Positions 9,294 to 17,553 of a stretch of DNA of 64,000 nucleotides are shown here, piece by piece. The notes below the pieces were generated by a model. It made no database searches and was not told the DNA's origin. It saw nothing but the letters and a program-made list of their open reading frames with translations. Source of the DNA: Allohahella marinimesophila (GTDB taxonomy: Bacteria; Pseudomonadota; Gammaproteobacteria; Pseudomonadales; Oleiphilaceae); assembly GCF_039538005.1 (NCBI RefSeq), contig NZ_BAABBO010000011.1, positions 124,001 through 188,000 of the forward strand, written 5' to 3'. How positions within the stretch are numbered: the first letter of the stretch is position 1; the number at the start of each line of letters is the position of its first letter. The translations under genes were made by a program, and so were the position numbers.

Positions 9294-10447
9294 AGTGCAT
9301 TCTCCAGAGGTAGGTAGACGATAAATGAGGTGCGTCCGGGTTCACTTTCACACTCGACGATGCCGGAGTGCTGGCCGATGATGCCCTGGGTGATGGACAG
9401 GCCGAGGCCGGTGCCGCTGGCACTGCCGCTGACCATTGGATAAAAGATATTCTTCAGCAGTTCAGGTGGTACGCCGGCTCCGTTGTCGATCACTTCGGCC
9501 TTGAGTACCAGCCGATGAAGTTTTCCTGAGAGCGTGAACTGGCGCACCGCTCGGGTTTTGAATCGAATCGCGGGCCGGAAGCCAGGCGCTGTCCCTGGCT
9601 GAGTCAATGCCTGAACCGCGTTTCTGGCGATGTTGAGGAAACCCTGTATCAGCTGCTCCTTGTCGCCGGTGAACTCCGGTATGCTTGGATCGTAGTCTCT
9701 GCGAATGCTGATATCCGATCCGCATTCCACTTCGATGAGGCTGATGATGCGCTCGAGCACTTCGTGGATATTCACCTCGCTGAGGTGAAGCGCTTTGTTC
9801 GGTCCCAGCATGCGGTCTACAAGATTTTTCAGGCGATCGGCTTCGGAAATAATGATGTTGGTATACTCAGACCATCCACCACCGGATGTTGGAACCGACA
9901 GCCTTGTGGTTTGCTGGGTGTCCTGACTGGAATCGAGCGCCTTGCCAAGCAACTGCGCGGCACCACGGATGCCACCGAGAGGATTCTTGATTTCGTGAGC
10001 CAGGTTGCGGATGAGTACACGGGCAGCCTGATGCTCTGATTGCAGCTCCTCTTCCAGCGAAATCCGCCTGACATGGTCCTTGGCCTGCATCTCGAGCAAG
10101 CGAAAGGCTTCGCCTGCGGGCCCGCCAACTTCGGCTGGTGCACTGGATATCGTGTAATCGACGATGATGCTGTTGCCACTGAGTAGAACGAAGCGAACAG
10201 TGCTTTGTCCAAAACTTTGCTCGGTCGACAATCCGTTCTCAAGTGCGCTCAAGCCACCCGGCTCGGATTGAATGCAGTCGGTATAATGCGAGCCGAGCAT
10301 ACGGCTCGCGCTACTATCGAGCAGAATTTCCGCAGCGGAATTGACGAAGACGACCTTGCCTCGATGATCGAGCAGAAGTACAGCGGTAGCCAGGTTTTCC
10401 AGAAGCCTGGCCAATACGGAGTCGGTCAGCGCGGTTTTTGGGTGCAT
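9290..10447 (-). CDS. ntrB: Nitrogen regulation sensor histidine kinase NtrB (GlnL)
   Basis: A cytoplasmic sensor kinase of 385 residues that phosphorylates or dephosphorylates NtrC under control of PII. It has an N-terminal PAS-like domain, an H-box NLAHEIKNPLGGIRGAAQLL, the dimerisation block EADRLKNLVDRMLGPNK, an N-box NIARNAVQAL, and the GxG boxes DNGAGVP and GTGLGLSI. No membrane segment is present, as expected. Between H-box and EADRL there is a slightly longer Ser/Thr/Gln-rich loop (around SSQDTQQTTRLSVPTSGGG). A sigma-54 element sits just upstream, leaving a short leader of roughly 12 bases before ATG 10447. It is first in the operon with ntrC. Confidence 0.96.
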   Translation of the reverse strand: MHPKTALTDSVLARLLENLATAVLLLDHRGKVVFVNSAAEILLDSSASRMLGSHYTDCIQSEPGGLSALENGLSTEQSFGQSTVRFVLLSGNSIIVDYTISSAPAEVGGPAGEAFRLLEMQAKDHVRRISLEEELQSEHQAARVLIRNLAHEIKNPLGGIRGAAQLLGKALDSSQDTQQTTRLSVPTSGGGWSEYTNIIISEADRLKNLVDRMLGPNKALHLSEVNIHEVLERIISLIEVECGSDISIRRDYDPSIPEFTGDKEQLIQGFLNIARNAVQALTQPGTAPGFRPAIRFKTRAVRQFTLSGKLHRLVLKAEVIDNGAGVPPELLKNIFYPMVSGSASGTGLGLSITQGIIGQHSGIVECESEPGRTSFIVYLPLENAL

Positions 10448-10469
10448 ACGGTGTCACGGATTCTCTGGC

Positions 10470-10485
10470 AGCTAAGATAGTGCCA
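10470..10485 (-). promoter_or_regulatory. Predicted sigma-54 promoter of ntrBC
   Basis: On the minus strand the bases read TGGCACTATCTTAGCT. Against TGGCAC-N5-TTGC this is 6/6 for the -24 element and 3/4 for -12, with GG and GC ten bases apart. The start site would fall near 10459, only about 12 bases before the ntrB ATG, so the transcript would have an unusually short leader. An NtrC-type dyad lies about 190 bases upstream, which is the usual enhancer distance. Confidence 0.55.
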
Positions 10486-10647
10486 TGAAGCAATAAACGG
10501 TCCATGTTCATGTATTGCCTCAACGCTTGCACCAGATATGGTCGTCAAAAGGCCTCAGAGCTACTGTGGTGCGGATTCGGGGTGCTCAGTCCACAATAGT
10601 GCAGGCTCACCTTTACAGCGCTCGCCTGCTGTAGAGGCGCTCAGGGT

Positions 10648-10662
10648 GCACTGCTTTGGTGC
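10648..10662. promoter_or_regulatory. Candidate NtrC-binding dyad upstream of ntrBC
   Basis: GCACTGCTTTGGTGC fits the NtrC consensus GCACC-N5-GGTGC with one half-site mismatch. It lies just past the 3' end of the DUF4124 gene and about 190-200 bases upstream of the predicted ntrBC sigma-54 start site. This suggests autoregulation of ntrBC. Other GGTGC and GCACC half-sites occur in 10530-10590 but lack a good partner at the right spacing. Confidence 0.45.
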
Positions 10663-10678
10663 GTTCGGCCGCAGTCGC

Positions 10679-11296
10679 TCAAGGTGGTGTCAGTACTGAG
10701 GGCCGATGCAGGGTAAAGGTTACCGGTTCTGCGCTCTGAATAACGCTGTCACCTTCCACCACATCGACGCTGATGGTGTGGGTGCCTCGGTCCACAGTAT
10801 TCATCTGAATGGCGGGTCCCTTTGTCAGGGGCAGGGCCTCGCCATCGAGTTTCACAAGCAGAAAATGCTCGCTCTGAAGGTCGGGCGTGATGTCCATGAT
10901 CACATTGAAGTCGCCGCTGCCAGAGTTGAACGCGCTCTCGTCTTCCGGATAGGCGATGCGCAGGGTTTCGTAGGCTGGACCTTCTTCGCCGGACTCAACT
11001 GCCTCCTGCCTTTCGCCAATGATGGCGGTGACCTCTTCAGGCTTCGGGAGTGTAATCGTGGCTGTTTCCTTGAGCTCGACACGCTCGGCGCCCTTACGGG
11101 GCTGATCGGTAAACTCGACATTACCTTCGGAGTCGGTGAATCGATACACTTCCGCCTGGGCGCTGCCAATCACGAGTGGCGCCACAAGGGCGCCCATGAA
11201 CAGGACCAGGTGGCCTATACGACCAATCGACGCTCTCGTGCCTGCTACCCGCCCACAGCAGCTATTCCGGACGCTTGTCTGTTTCTGCATTCTCAT
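10679..11296 (-). CDS. DUF4124 domain-containing envelope protein
   Basis: About 205 residues with a signal peptide (GHLVLFMGALVAPLVIGSAQA) followed at once by the DUF4124 signature VYRFTDSEGNVEFTDQPRKGAE. The rest is a beta-rich region (HFLLVKLDGEALPLTKG, GTHTISVDVV) resembling an Ig-like fold. Function unknown; the location is periplasmic. ATG 11296 or 11290 fits better than the longer frame to 11365, which runs toward the glnA terminator. It lies between glnA and ntrBC, the position DUF4124 genes also hold in pseudomonads. Separation from glnA by a strong terminator argues against a single glnA-ntrBC transcript. Confidence 0.8.
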   Translation of the reverse strand: MRMQKQTSVRNSCCGRVAGTRASIGRIGHLVLFMGALVAPLVIGSAQAEVYRFTDSEGNVEFTDQPRKGAERVELKETATITLPKPEEVTAIIGERQEAVESGEEGPAYETLRIAYPEDESAFNSGSGDFNVIMDITPDLQSEHFLLVKLDGEALPLTKGPAIQMNTVDRGTHTISVDVVEGDSVIQSAEPVTFTLHRPSVLTPP

Positions 11297-11376
11297 ACCC
11301 GTCTCTGAGCCTCTGAATGTGCAGCTTCCAGTATAGTGCAAGCAGGTCTGAAAACCTGCAGCCATGTTGCAGAAAC

Positions 11377-11402
11377 GAAAAAGGCCCGCTAATGCGGGCC
11401 TT
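11377..11402 (-). terminator. Rho-independent terminator of glnA
   Basis: AAGGCCCGC (11381-11389) and GCGGGCCTT (11394-11402) form a perfect nine-base stem with a four-base loop. On the minus strand the stem is followed by a T run from 11380 downward. It sits about 20 bases after the glnA stop codon. Confidence 0.9.
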
Positions 11403-11420
11403 CTGATGTGCTCCAGGCGT

Positions 11421-12827
11421 TTAGAGCGAGTAGTACATCTGGAACTCGACCGGGTGAGTCGTCATGTTCAGACGCTCGACTTCAGCGCGCTTCAGCGCGA
11501 TGTAGCCATCCAGCATGTCCTGTGAGAACACGTCGCCCTTCAGGAGGAATTCCTTGTCAGCGATCAGCGCATCCAGTGCCTGCTCGAGCGAGCTGCACAC
11601 TGTTGGGATTTCGGCAGCTTCTTCTGGCGGCAGGTCGTACAGATCCTTGTCGGCAGGGTCGCCTGGGTGGATCTTGTTCTGAATGCCGTCGAGACCAGCC
11701 ATCATCATGGCCGCAAAACCAAGGTAAGGGTTCTGCATTGGATCAGGGAAACGCGCTTCCATACGACGTGCCTTGGCGCTGTTGACCCATGGAATCCGGA
11801 TGGACGCCGAGCGGTTACGGGCAGAGTACGCGAGCATGACTGGTGCTTCGAAACCTGGCACCAGACGCTTGTAGCTGTTGGTTGACGGGTTGGTGAAGGC
11901 GTTCAGTGCGCGAGCGTGCTTGATGATACCGCCGATGTAGAACAGCGCTGTTTCTGACAGGCCTGCGTAGGCGTCGCCAGCGAAGATGTTCTTGCCGTCT
12001 TTGGACAGTGACATGTGAACGTGCATGCCTGAACCGTTGTCGCCAACGATTGGCTTGGGCATGAAGGTCGCAGTCTTGCCGTAGGCGTGAGCAACGTTCA
12101 GAACGCAATACTTGAGAATCTGTACTTCGTCAGCCTTGCGGGTCAGTGTGTTGGCGCCAACACCGATCTCGCACTGGCCAGCCGTACCGACTTCGTGGTG
12201 GTGTACTTCAATCTTGAGGCCCATGCTTTCCATGGCCGCGCACATGGCGCCACGCAGGTCATGCAGTGAGTCGACTGGTGGCACAGGGAAATAACCACCC
12301 TTCACGCCAGGACGGTGACCGACGTTGTTACGGTCGAAATCGTCGTTGGACACCCAGGCAGCTTCTTCAGAATGGATTTCATATGAAGCGCTCTGCATGT
12401 CTGCACGATACTTGACGCTGTCGAACACGAAAAACTCAGGCTCTGGACCGAACAGTGCGGAGTCAGCGATACCGGTAGACTTCAGGTACTCCTCGGCGCG
12501 CTTGGCAATGGAGCGTGGGTCCCGGTTGTAGCCCTGCATGGTAGAAGGCTCAACGATGGAGCAGGTCACGTTTACTGTGGCGTCTTCGGTGAACGGATCG
12601 AGTACGCAGGTGTCGTCATCCGGCATCAGGATCATGTCTGATTCGTTGATGCCTTTCCAGCCAGCTATTGAAGAGCCGTCGAACATCTTGCCGTCCTGGA
12701 AGGTCTCCTCGCTGATCTCGCTCACAGGCATGGTAACGTGCTGTTCCTTGCCCTTGGTGTCCGTAAAGCGAAGATCGACCCATTTCGCTTCGTGCTCTTT
12801 TATAAGTCCCAGAGTTTTCTCTGACAT
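11421..12827 (-). CDS. glnA: Glutamine synthetase type I
   Basis: Makes glutamine from glutamate, ammonia and ATP; a cytoplasmic dodecamer. 468 residues, the normal GSI length. Visible signatures: FDGSSIAGWKGI near the N-terminus, the catalytic stretch around VHHHEVGTAGQCEIG, GDNGSGMHVHMSL, NPSTNSYKRLVPGFEAPV, RIPWV and RRMEARFPDP. The adenylylation loop KDLYDLPPEE contains the Tyr that GlnE modifies, so this enzyme should be under GlnE control. SD AAGGA precedes ATG 12827. The leader is about 185 bases if transcription starts at the sigma-54 promoter below. It is a single-gene unit with its own terminator. Confidence 0.98.
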   Translation of the reverse strand: MSEKTLGLIKEHEAKWVDLRFTDTKGKEQHVTMPVSEISEETFQDGKMFDGSSIAGWKGINESDMILMPDDDTCVLDPFTEDATVNVTCSIVEPSTMQGYNRDPRSIAKRAEEYLKSTGIADSALFGPEPEFFVFDSVKYRADMQSASYEIHSEEAAWVSNDDFDRNNVGHRPGVKGGYFPVPPVDSLHDLRGAMCAAMESMGLKIEVHHHEVGTAGQCEIGVGANTLTRKADEVQILKYCVLNVAHAYGKTATFMPKPIVGDNGSGMHVHMSLSKDGKNIFAGDAYAGLSETALFYIGGIIKHARALNAFTNPSTNSYKRLVPGFEAPVMLAYSARNRSASIRIPWVNSAKARRMEARFPDPMQNPYLGFAAMMMAGLDGIQNKIHPGDPADKDLYDLPPEEAAEIPTVCSSLEQALDALIADKEFLLKGDVFSQDMLDGYIALKRAEVERLNMTTHPVEFQMYYSL

Positions 12828-13022
12828 TCCTTACACTCCGTTTACGTAATTTGTTACAGAAATGGTCCGCTCCACTAGACGGTGAAGTCGCAGCGAGCAT
12901 AGCACGAGGTTCCGGTTGCTGAAACTGTATCCTGGCAGTCAGGCTACTGCTGAAAGCAGGAGTGCCGTCATGATGTTCATCAGCTTGCGCCCCGTCAGGC
13001 TAACCTTCAGGCAATAGGGGTA

Positions 13023-13038
13023 AGCAATTTCGTTGCCA
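13023..13038 (-). promoter_or_regulatory. Predicted sigma-54 promoter of glnA
   Basis: The minus strand reads TGGCAACGAAATTGCT: 5/6 for TGGCAC and 4/4 for TTGC with the required five-base spacer. The start site would be near 13012, about 185 bases before the glnA ATG. Three NtrC-like dyads lie 140-205 bases upstream of it, the geometry of NtrC-activated glnA promoters. Confidence 0.7.
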
Positions 13039-13151
13039 CCTTTATGGTCGAGAGGCAGCCGATGCACCTGGATGAGGCTCGGAAGCCCGCAGGTCAAGCC
13101 ATTACGGCAGTGACCATCTGCACCAAAGCACTCGCCGTATAAACTGCAAGC

Positions 13152-13217
13152 GCCCAATTTCGGTGCGAATCGCTCCTTATTGGTGCGAAGACATGTGTCA
13201 TTGCACCAAAAGTGTGC
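13152..13217. promoter_or_regulatory. Three tandem NtrC-binding dyads upstream of glnA
   Basis: Compared with GCACC-N5-GGTGC, three sites are visible: 13152-13166 GCCCAATTTCGGTGC (8/10 half-site bases), 13172-13186 GCTCCTTATTGGTGC (9/10) and 13203-13217 GCACCAAAAGTGTGC (9/10). Centres are 20 and 31 bases apart, close to two and three helical turns, which suits cooperative NtrC oligomers. A lone half-site GCACC is at 13120. The array also lies only ~180-240 bases upstream of typA on the other strand. Confidence 0.65.
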
Positions 13218-13395
13218 GATAACGAGCTGGCGTCACTGTCCCTGATCAGGATCAGAAGGGAATGGGTGTGAATATCCGCAATGATTCTATACTCTTCTAC
13301 GACTCTGCTATCAAGCATTCAAGCAATGGTTTATAATGCCGCGCAATTTTTGCCCGCACAGTTCTTCCATTTCGCCACTATTCGGTACTCGCAAC

Positions 13396-15207
13396 GTGAT
13401 AGAAAAAGTACGCAACATAGCCATCATTGCCCACGTCGACCACGGTAAGACCACGCTGGTGGACAAGCTGCTGCGTCAGAGCGGTACCCTTGGTCGCAAG
13501 GATCAGGACTCAGAGCGGGTCATGGATTCGAACGACCAGGAGAAAGAGCGGGGCATTACCATCCTTGCCAAGAACACCGCGATTACCTGGCATGACTATC
13601 AGATCAATATCGTGGATACACCGGGCCACGCTGACTTCGGCGGTGAAGTCGAGCGCGTCCTGTCGATGGTCGATTCGGTGCTCCTGCTCGTGGATGCGCA
13701 AGATGGTCCGATGCCGCAGACTCGCTTCGTTACTCAGAAGGCCTTCGCCAATGGCCTGAGCCCGATCGTCGTCATCAACAAGATCGATCGTCCGGGTGCT
13801 CGGCCTGACTGGGTGCTCGGTGAGGTCATGGACCTGTTCGACCGGCTCGGCGCGACCGAAGAGCAGCTCGACTTCCCGGTTATCTATGCTTCGGCACTCA
13901 ACGGCATCGCGGGTCTCGAGCCCGACGCAATGGAAGATGACATGACTTCGCTGTTCCAGATGATCGTGGACAAGGTGCCGCCACCTGATGTCGATCCTGA
14001 GGGGCCGTTTCAGATGCAGGTCATGGCCATGGACTACAACAGCTATGTCGGCATTATCGGTGTCGGTCGTATCAGTCGCGGCAAGGTCAAGACCAACACG
14101 CCTGTCGTGGTGGTCGATCGGGACGGCAACAAGCGCAATGGCCGCATTCTCAAGATCATGGGCTATCACGGCCTTGAGCGGGTCGAAGTAGATAGTGCGA
14201 TGGCCGGCGACATCGTCTGTGTGACCGGACTAGACGAACTCAATATTTCCGACACACTGTGTTCGCCAGACAAGCCTGAAGCACTGCCGCCGCTGACCGT
14301 GGATGAACCCACTGTGAGCATGATGTTCCAGGTCAACGACTCACCATTCGCTGGCAAGGAAGGCAAGTATGTGACCAGCCGCAACATCAAGGAGCGTCTG
14401 GACAAGGAGCTGCTGCATAACGTTGCCCTGCGTGTCGAGCCTGGCCCAACCCCGGACCAGTTTCTGGTCTCAGGCCGAGGTGAGCTGCACCTGTCGGTAC
14501 TGATCGAGAACATGCGACGTGAAGGTTTCGAAATTGCGGTCGCCAAGCCGAAGGTCATCCTGCGTGAACAGGACGGCGTTATGGTCGAGCCTTTCGAGCA
14601 GGTCGTAATTGATATCGAAGATCAGCACCAGGGTGCGATCATGGAAGAAATGGGTGAGCGTCGCGCCGAGCTCACCAATATGATTCCTGATGGCAAGGGT
14701 CGAAGCCGGCTTGAGTTCACTGCGCCTTCGCGGGGCCTCATCGGATTCCGCTCGGCCTTCCTCACCATGACCTCTGGTTCGGGCATTCTGACGCATATCT
14801 TCGATCATTATGGTCCGCTGAAGGAAGGTATCAGTGCCACTCGTCAGAATGGTGTGATGATAGCTAATCTCACGGGTAAGGCGCTCGGTTACTCTCTGTG
14901 GAACCTGCAGGAGCGCGGACGTCTGTTCATCGATCCCAACGTTGAAGTCTATGAAGGCATGGTTATCGGCCTGCACAGCCGGGATAACGACCTAACGGTC
15001 AACTGTACCAAGGGCAAGCAGCTCACTAACGTCCGTGCGTCCGGAACTGACGAGAACATCGTGCTCACGCCGCCAATCCGGATGTCTCTGGAGCAGGCGC
15101 TTGAGTTCATAGAAGATGATGAGCTTGTCGAAATCACGCCGGCGAGTATCCGGGTCCGTAAACGTCACCTCAAGGAAAGTGATCGCAAGCGAGCCAGCCG
15201 CAGCTAA
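13396..15207 (+). CDS. typA: Ribosome-associated GTPase TypA/BipA
   Basis: A translational GTPase of the elongation-factor family that helps ribosome assembly and stress growth. It has AHVDHGKTTLVDKLL (G1), RGITI (G2), DTPGHADFGGEV (G3), NKIDRPGARP (G4), then EF-G-like domains and the BipA-specific C-terminal domain ending in VRKRHLKESDRKRASR. I set the start at GTG 13396 because MIEKVRNIAIIAHVDHGK matches the family start and gives 603 residues. An ATG at 13336 would add 20 residues without similarity. It is divergent from glnA across a shared ~500-base control region and is followed by a strong terminator. Confidence 0.96.
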   Translation: MIEKVRNIAIIAHVDHGKTTLVDKLLRQSGTLGRKDQDSERVMDSNDQEKERGITILAKNTAITWHDYQINIVDTPGHADFGGEVERVLSMVDSVLLLVDAQDGPMPQTRFVTQKAFANGLSPIVVINKIDRPGARPDWVLGEVMDLFDRLGATEEQLDFPVIYASALNGIAGLEPDAMEDDMTSLFQMIVDKVPPPDVDPEGPFQMQVMAMDYNSYVGIIGVGRISRGKVKTNTPVVVVDRDGNKRNGRILKIMGYHGLERVEVDSAMAGDIVCVTGLDELNISDTLCSPDKPEALPPLTVDEPTVSMMFQVNDSPFAGKEGKYVTSRNIKERLDKELLHNVALRVEPGPTPDQFLVSGRGELHLSVLIENMRREGFEIAVAKPKVILREQDGVMVEPFEQVVIDIEDQHQGAIMEEMGERRAELTNMIPDGKGRSRLEFTAPSRGLIGFRSAFLTMTSGSGILTHIFDHYGPLKEGISATRQNGVMIANLTGKALGYSLWNLQERGRLFIDPNVEVYEGMVIGLHSRDNDLTVNCTKGKQLTNVRASGTDENIVLTPPIRMSLEQALEFIEDDELVEITPASIRVRKRHLKESDRKRASRS

Positions 15208-15227
15208 CGTTGCAGATCTACCTTACG

Positions 15228-15254
15228 AAGGCGCCCTCAGTGGCGCCTTTTTTG
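15228..15254 (+). terminator. Rho-independent terminator of typA
   Basis: AAGGCGCC (15228-15235), six-base loop, GGCGCCTT (15242-15249), then a run of T. It lies about 20 bases after the typA stop. Confidence 0.92.
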
Positions 15255-15901
15255 TTGTTATTCCCCTCTCGTAATTCCCCACAAAGTCAAATCCTCGCCC
15301 TCCATTTATTAACGAAGTCTCATTAACTCTCGGTAATTGCTTACTATGACTGCCACGGGGTGAATGTCATGGTTCGGGCATCTGGAGCGGCACGAGGCCA
15401 GCTGAGTAAGTTCAACTAGGTAGAAGTGCTAATGCCCCAGGCCCGGTTTGTAACATTAGCGTCACAATTGCTACGTACAATTCCGGATCTATACAGTGTA
15501 TCCGGCTAACAGTCTGAATTAAAAAGGAATTTATACTTGGCTCTCTCGGCTTGAACGTCGTTCACCGGGGTCTGAGTCGCCACAGAAGGCGCCAACATTG
15601 CAAAGACCTGAATGCTGTATTACTAATTGGTTATCGGAAACATGCGTTTAGTGGGTTTTCGTGAAGCAACACTTGAGGATTCGATTCTAACCATTTAGCA
15701 AAGATCGGATCGGCAGGCAGAGCGGCAGGAAGCGCTGGTGCCAAAGGGACACTGAAAGTCATTGGAACGACTGCACGAACGAATGAAAGCTGCCGAAGAA
15801 GCGGCTGTACCGACCCAGACAAGTTTGGGCGGAAGCAATACCCGGCACTGCCAGTTCAGTTATCCAACAATGAGTTGATTTACACACAGAAGGAAGACGA
15901 A
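15255..15901. other. Long non-coding stretch upstream of the porin
   Basis: About 650 bases between the typA terminator and the porin start with no credible gene; reading frames here are short and lack ribosome sites. It contains an inverted repeat at 15483-15505 (CCGGAT ... ATACA-G-TGTAT-CCGG), which could be an operator or RNA hairpin. The AT-rich part (15270-15350) is the likeliest promoter area. A porin leader this long could hold small-RNA control or a transcribed sRNA, but the sequence alone does not show one. Confidence 0.4.
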
Positions 15902-16981
15902 ATGAAAAAGACGCTTTTAGCTTCAGCTGTCACGCTGGCCACTCTGACGACCGGCACTTTCGCAGTCGCCGACACTACTCCACAAATCGACTCTGCGGCC
16001 GCGCTGGCGCAGCGTCTTGATTCCATGCCACAGGTTTATGGCAACGTTCAACTTGCCTGGGTTTATTCGGAAGCAGACAAGAATATCCTCTCGGATAACG
16101 GGGATGTAGAATTCTTTGAAGGCTCTACCGTAAGCGGCCTAGAAGATAATGGATCAACCATCGGCTTGACTCACGAGCATGAAATCAGCCCTGGCCTCGA
16201 AGCGTTCATGAAAATTGAGCTTGACGGCATTGACGGTGATGACAAGGCTAAAGGACGCGGACGAATCAAGCTTGATGAGGCTTACATCGGACTAAAAGGC
16301 GACTTCGGTCAGGTCTGGGTCGGCTCTGACGACTCGGCTTACGAGAGATTAATCGATGGCATCAAACAGTATTACGAGATAGTCGTCTTCAACACCGGCA
16401 CCGTGTATAACACCGGTGAAGGCGATCTGCTCCAATACACTTCGCCTTCATTCAGCGGTCTGACCTTGCACGGAGCGGTTGAACTCGACGGCAGCTTTGA
16501 AGATGCAGACGGTAACGACGTGGGCGGTGAAAATCCATATCAGTTAGGCGTCCAGTACGCGGTTGATCAATTCTCACTGGCTGTGGCAATGGACTCGAAC
16601 GACAGTTCAAATGCCGGTAACACCTATGGCGTTCGCGGTGCGTTCCAGATGGGCGATCTGGAACTGAGTGCTTTATACTCGACCACGACAGACGTCCGTG
16701 ATGACTACGGTCTGATGGCGATCTACTCTATGGGTGCCAACACATTCGCGGCGTCATACGAGTTCTCCACGCCGGACGGCGACGGTGAGGACACTTCGGT
16801 TATTTCGTTGCAGGCGCTCCACAGCTTCTCGGATAACCTCTATGTCTATACTGAGCTTTACTTCGTAACAAGTGATGAGGAAGGTTTCATCGACATCAAT
16901 CCTGATGACGCCGATAATTCGCTTGTTGAAACCGGTGCCGATGCGACTCACCTGGCACTGGGCGCAGTCTACGCTTTCTAA
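15902..16981 (+). CDS. Gram-negative outer-membrane porin
   Basis: A predicted 16-strand trimeric porin of 359 residues. A Sec signal peptide (MKKTLLASAVTLATLTTGTFAVA) ends before DTTPQID. The body has alternating beta-strand patterns and acidic loops, SPGLEAFMKIELDG and GLKGDFGQVWVG typical of Gram-negative general porins, and a C-terminal Phe (LALGAVYAF) for recognition by the BAM complex. ATG 15902 has AGGAAG eight bases upstream. It has many Asp/Glu residues, as in porins of marine or halotolerant bacteria. It is a single gene with its own terminator. Confidence 0.88.
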   Translation: MKKTLLASAVTLATLTTGTFAVADTTPQIDSAAALAQRLDSMPQVYGNVQLAWVYSEADKNILSDNGDVEFFEGSTVSGLEDNGSTIGLTHEHEISPGLEAFMKIELDGIDGDDKAKGRGRIKLDEAYIGLKGDFGQVWVGSDDSAYERLIDGIKQYYEIVVFNTGTVYNTGEGDLLQYTSPSFSGLTLHGAVELDGSFEDADGNDVGGENPYQLGVQYAVDQFSLAVAMDSNDSSNAGNTYGVRGAFQMGDLELSALYSTTTDVRDDYGLMAIYSMGANTFAASYEFSTPDGDGEDTSVISLQALHSFSDNLYVYTELYFVTSDEEGFIDINPDDADNSLVETGADATHLALGAVYAF

Positions 16982-16991
16982 AAGGCTGTTT

Positions 16992-17023
16992 AAGACGGCT
17001 TCGCTCTGCGAAGCCGTCTTTTT
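16992..17023 (+). terminator. Rho-independent terminator of the porin gene
   Basis: AAGACGGCTTCG (16992-17003) and CGAAGCCGTCTT (17009-17020) make a perfect 12-base stem with a five-base loop, followed by TTT. It starts 10 bases after the stop codon. Confidence 0.92.
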
Positions 17024-17086
17024 CTCCGATTTGAAGTACGAAAATTTTATCGCCTTTATCATTTGGTAAGATATCGGCGCCTGACG

Positions 17087-17119
17087 AGAGGGGCAGTACC
17101 TCGTCGGCTTTGCCCCTCT
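17087..17119. repeat. Inverted repeat between porin terminator and transposase remnant
   Basis: AGAGGGGCA (17087-17095) and TGCCCCTCT (17111-17119) are perfectly complementary with a 15-base loop. There is no T run, so it is not an obvious terminator. It may be debris of the insertion that left the transposase fragment just downstream, or a protein-binding dyad. Confidence 0.4.
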
Positions 17120-17229
17120 GATCGCTACCAGTTTCTTTTACTGTCAAGCCAAAAGCCTAGCTTGCGCCGGAAGGCCAGATCATCCGCCCGGAATTTCGCC
17201 AGACTCTATAGCTGCAGAGCTAGCTTCAA

Positions 17230-17545
17230 TTGGATATCTACTTCAAGAGAGACCTTCGTAATACGATCGAAGGCATTCTTTTCAGAATCAGAACAGGCGT
17301 GCCCTGGCGAGACCTGGCGCCAGACTTCGGCAAATGGAATTCGGTCTACAAAAGATTTAATCACTGGTCGAGAAAAGGCGTCTGGCAACGTCTGTTCGAC
17401 AAGCTGGTAACTGAACCAGACCTTGAATGGGTTTTCCTGGATGGGACTTATGTCAAAGCTCATCAGCACAGTGCAGGCGCAGCGTCGCTCTGGCCTGCGC
17501 TTTCGTGTGGCTACCGATGTGAAACGTCAACAGCCCCTAGCAGCC
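17230..17545 (+). pseudogene. IS5-family transposase remnant
   Basis: A fragment of an IS5-type transposase N-terminal region. LRNTIEGILFRIRTGVPWRDLAPDFGKWNSVYKRFNHWSRKGVWQRLFDKL matches the family block that precedes the DDE domain, followed by EWVFLDGTYVKAHQHSAGA, which carries the first catalytic Asp. The frame then degenerates and reaches a stop at 17577 without the rest of the DDE domain. Upstream the frame is closed by a TAG, so the true N-terminus is gone too. It abuts the 3' end of the TorF-type porin. No intact terminal repeats were found. It is a dead relic that marks past insertion activity here. Confidence 0.8.
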
Positions 17546-17553
17546 ATATCTTA

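Noticed and set aside
8310..9317. 335-codon plus-strand frame
   Set aside because: It is antisense to ntrC, whose motifs are unmistakable; the antisense protein has no recognisable pattern and no ribosome site.
15631..15822. 63-codon minus-strand frame in the porin leader
   Set aside because: No ribosome site, low-complexity Ala/Pro composition and no similarity I recognise.
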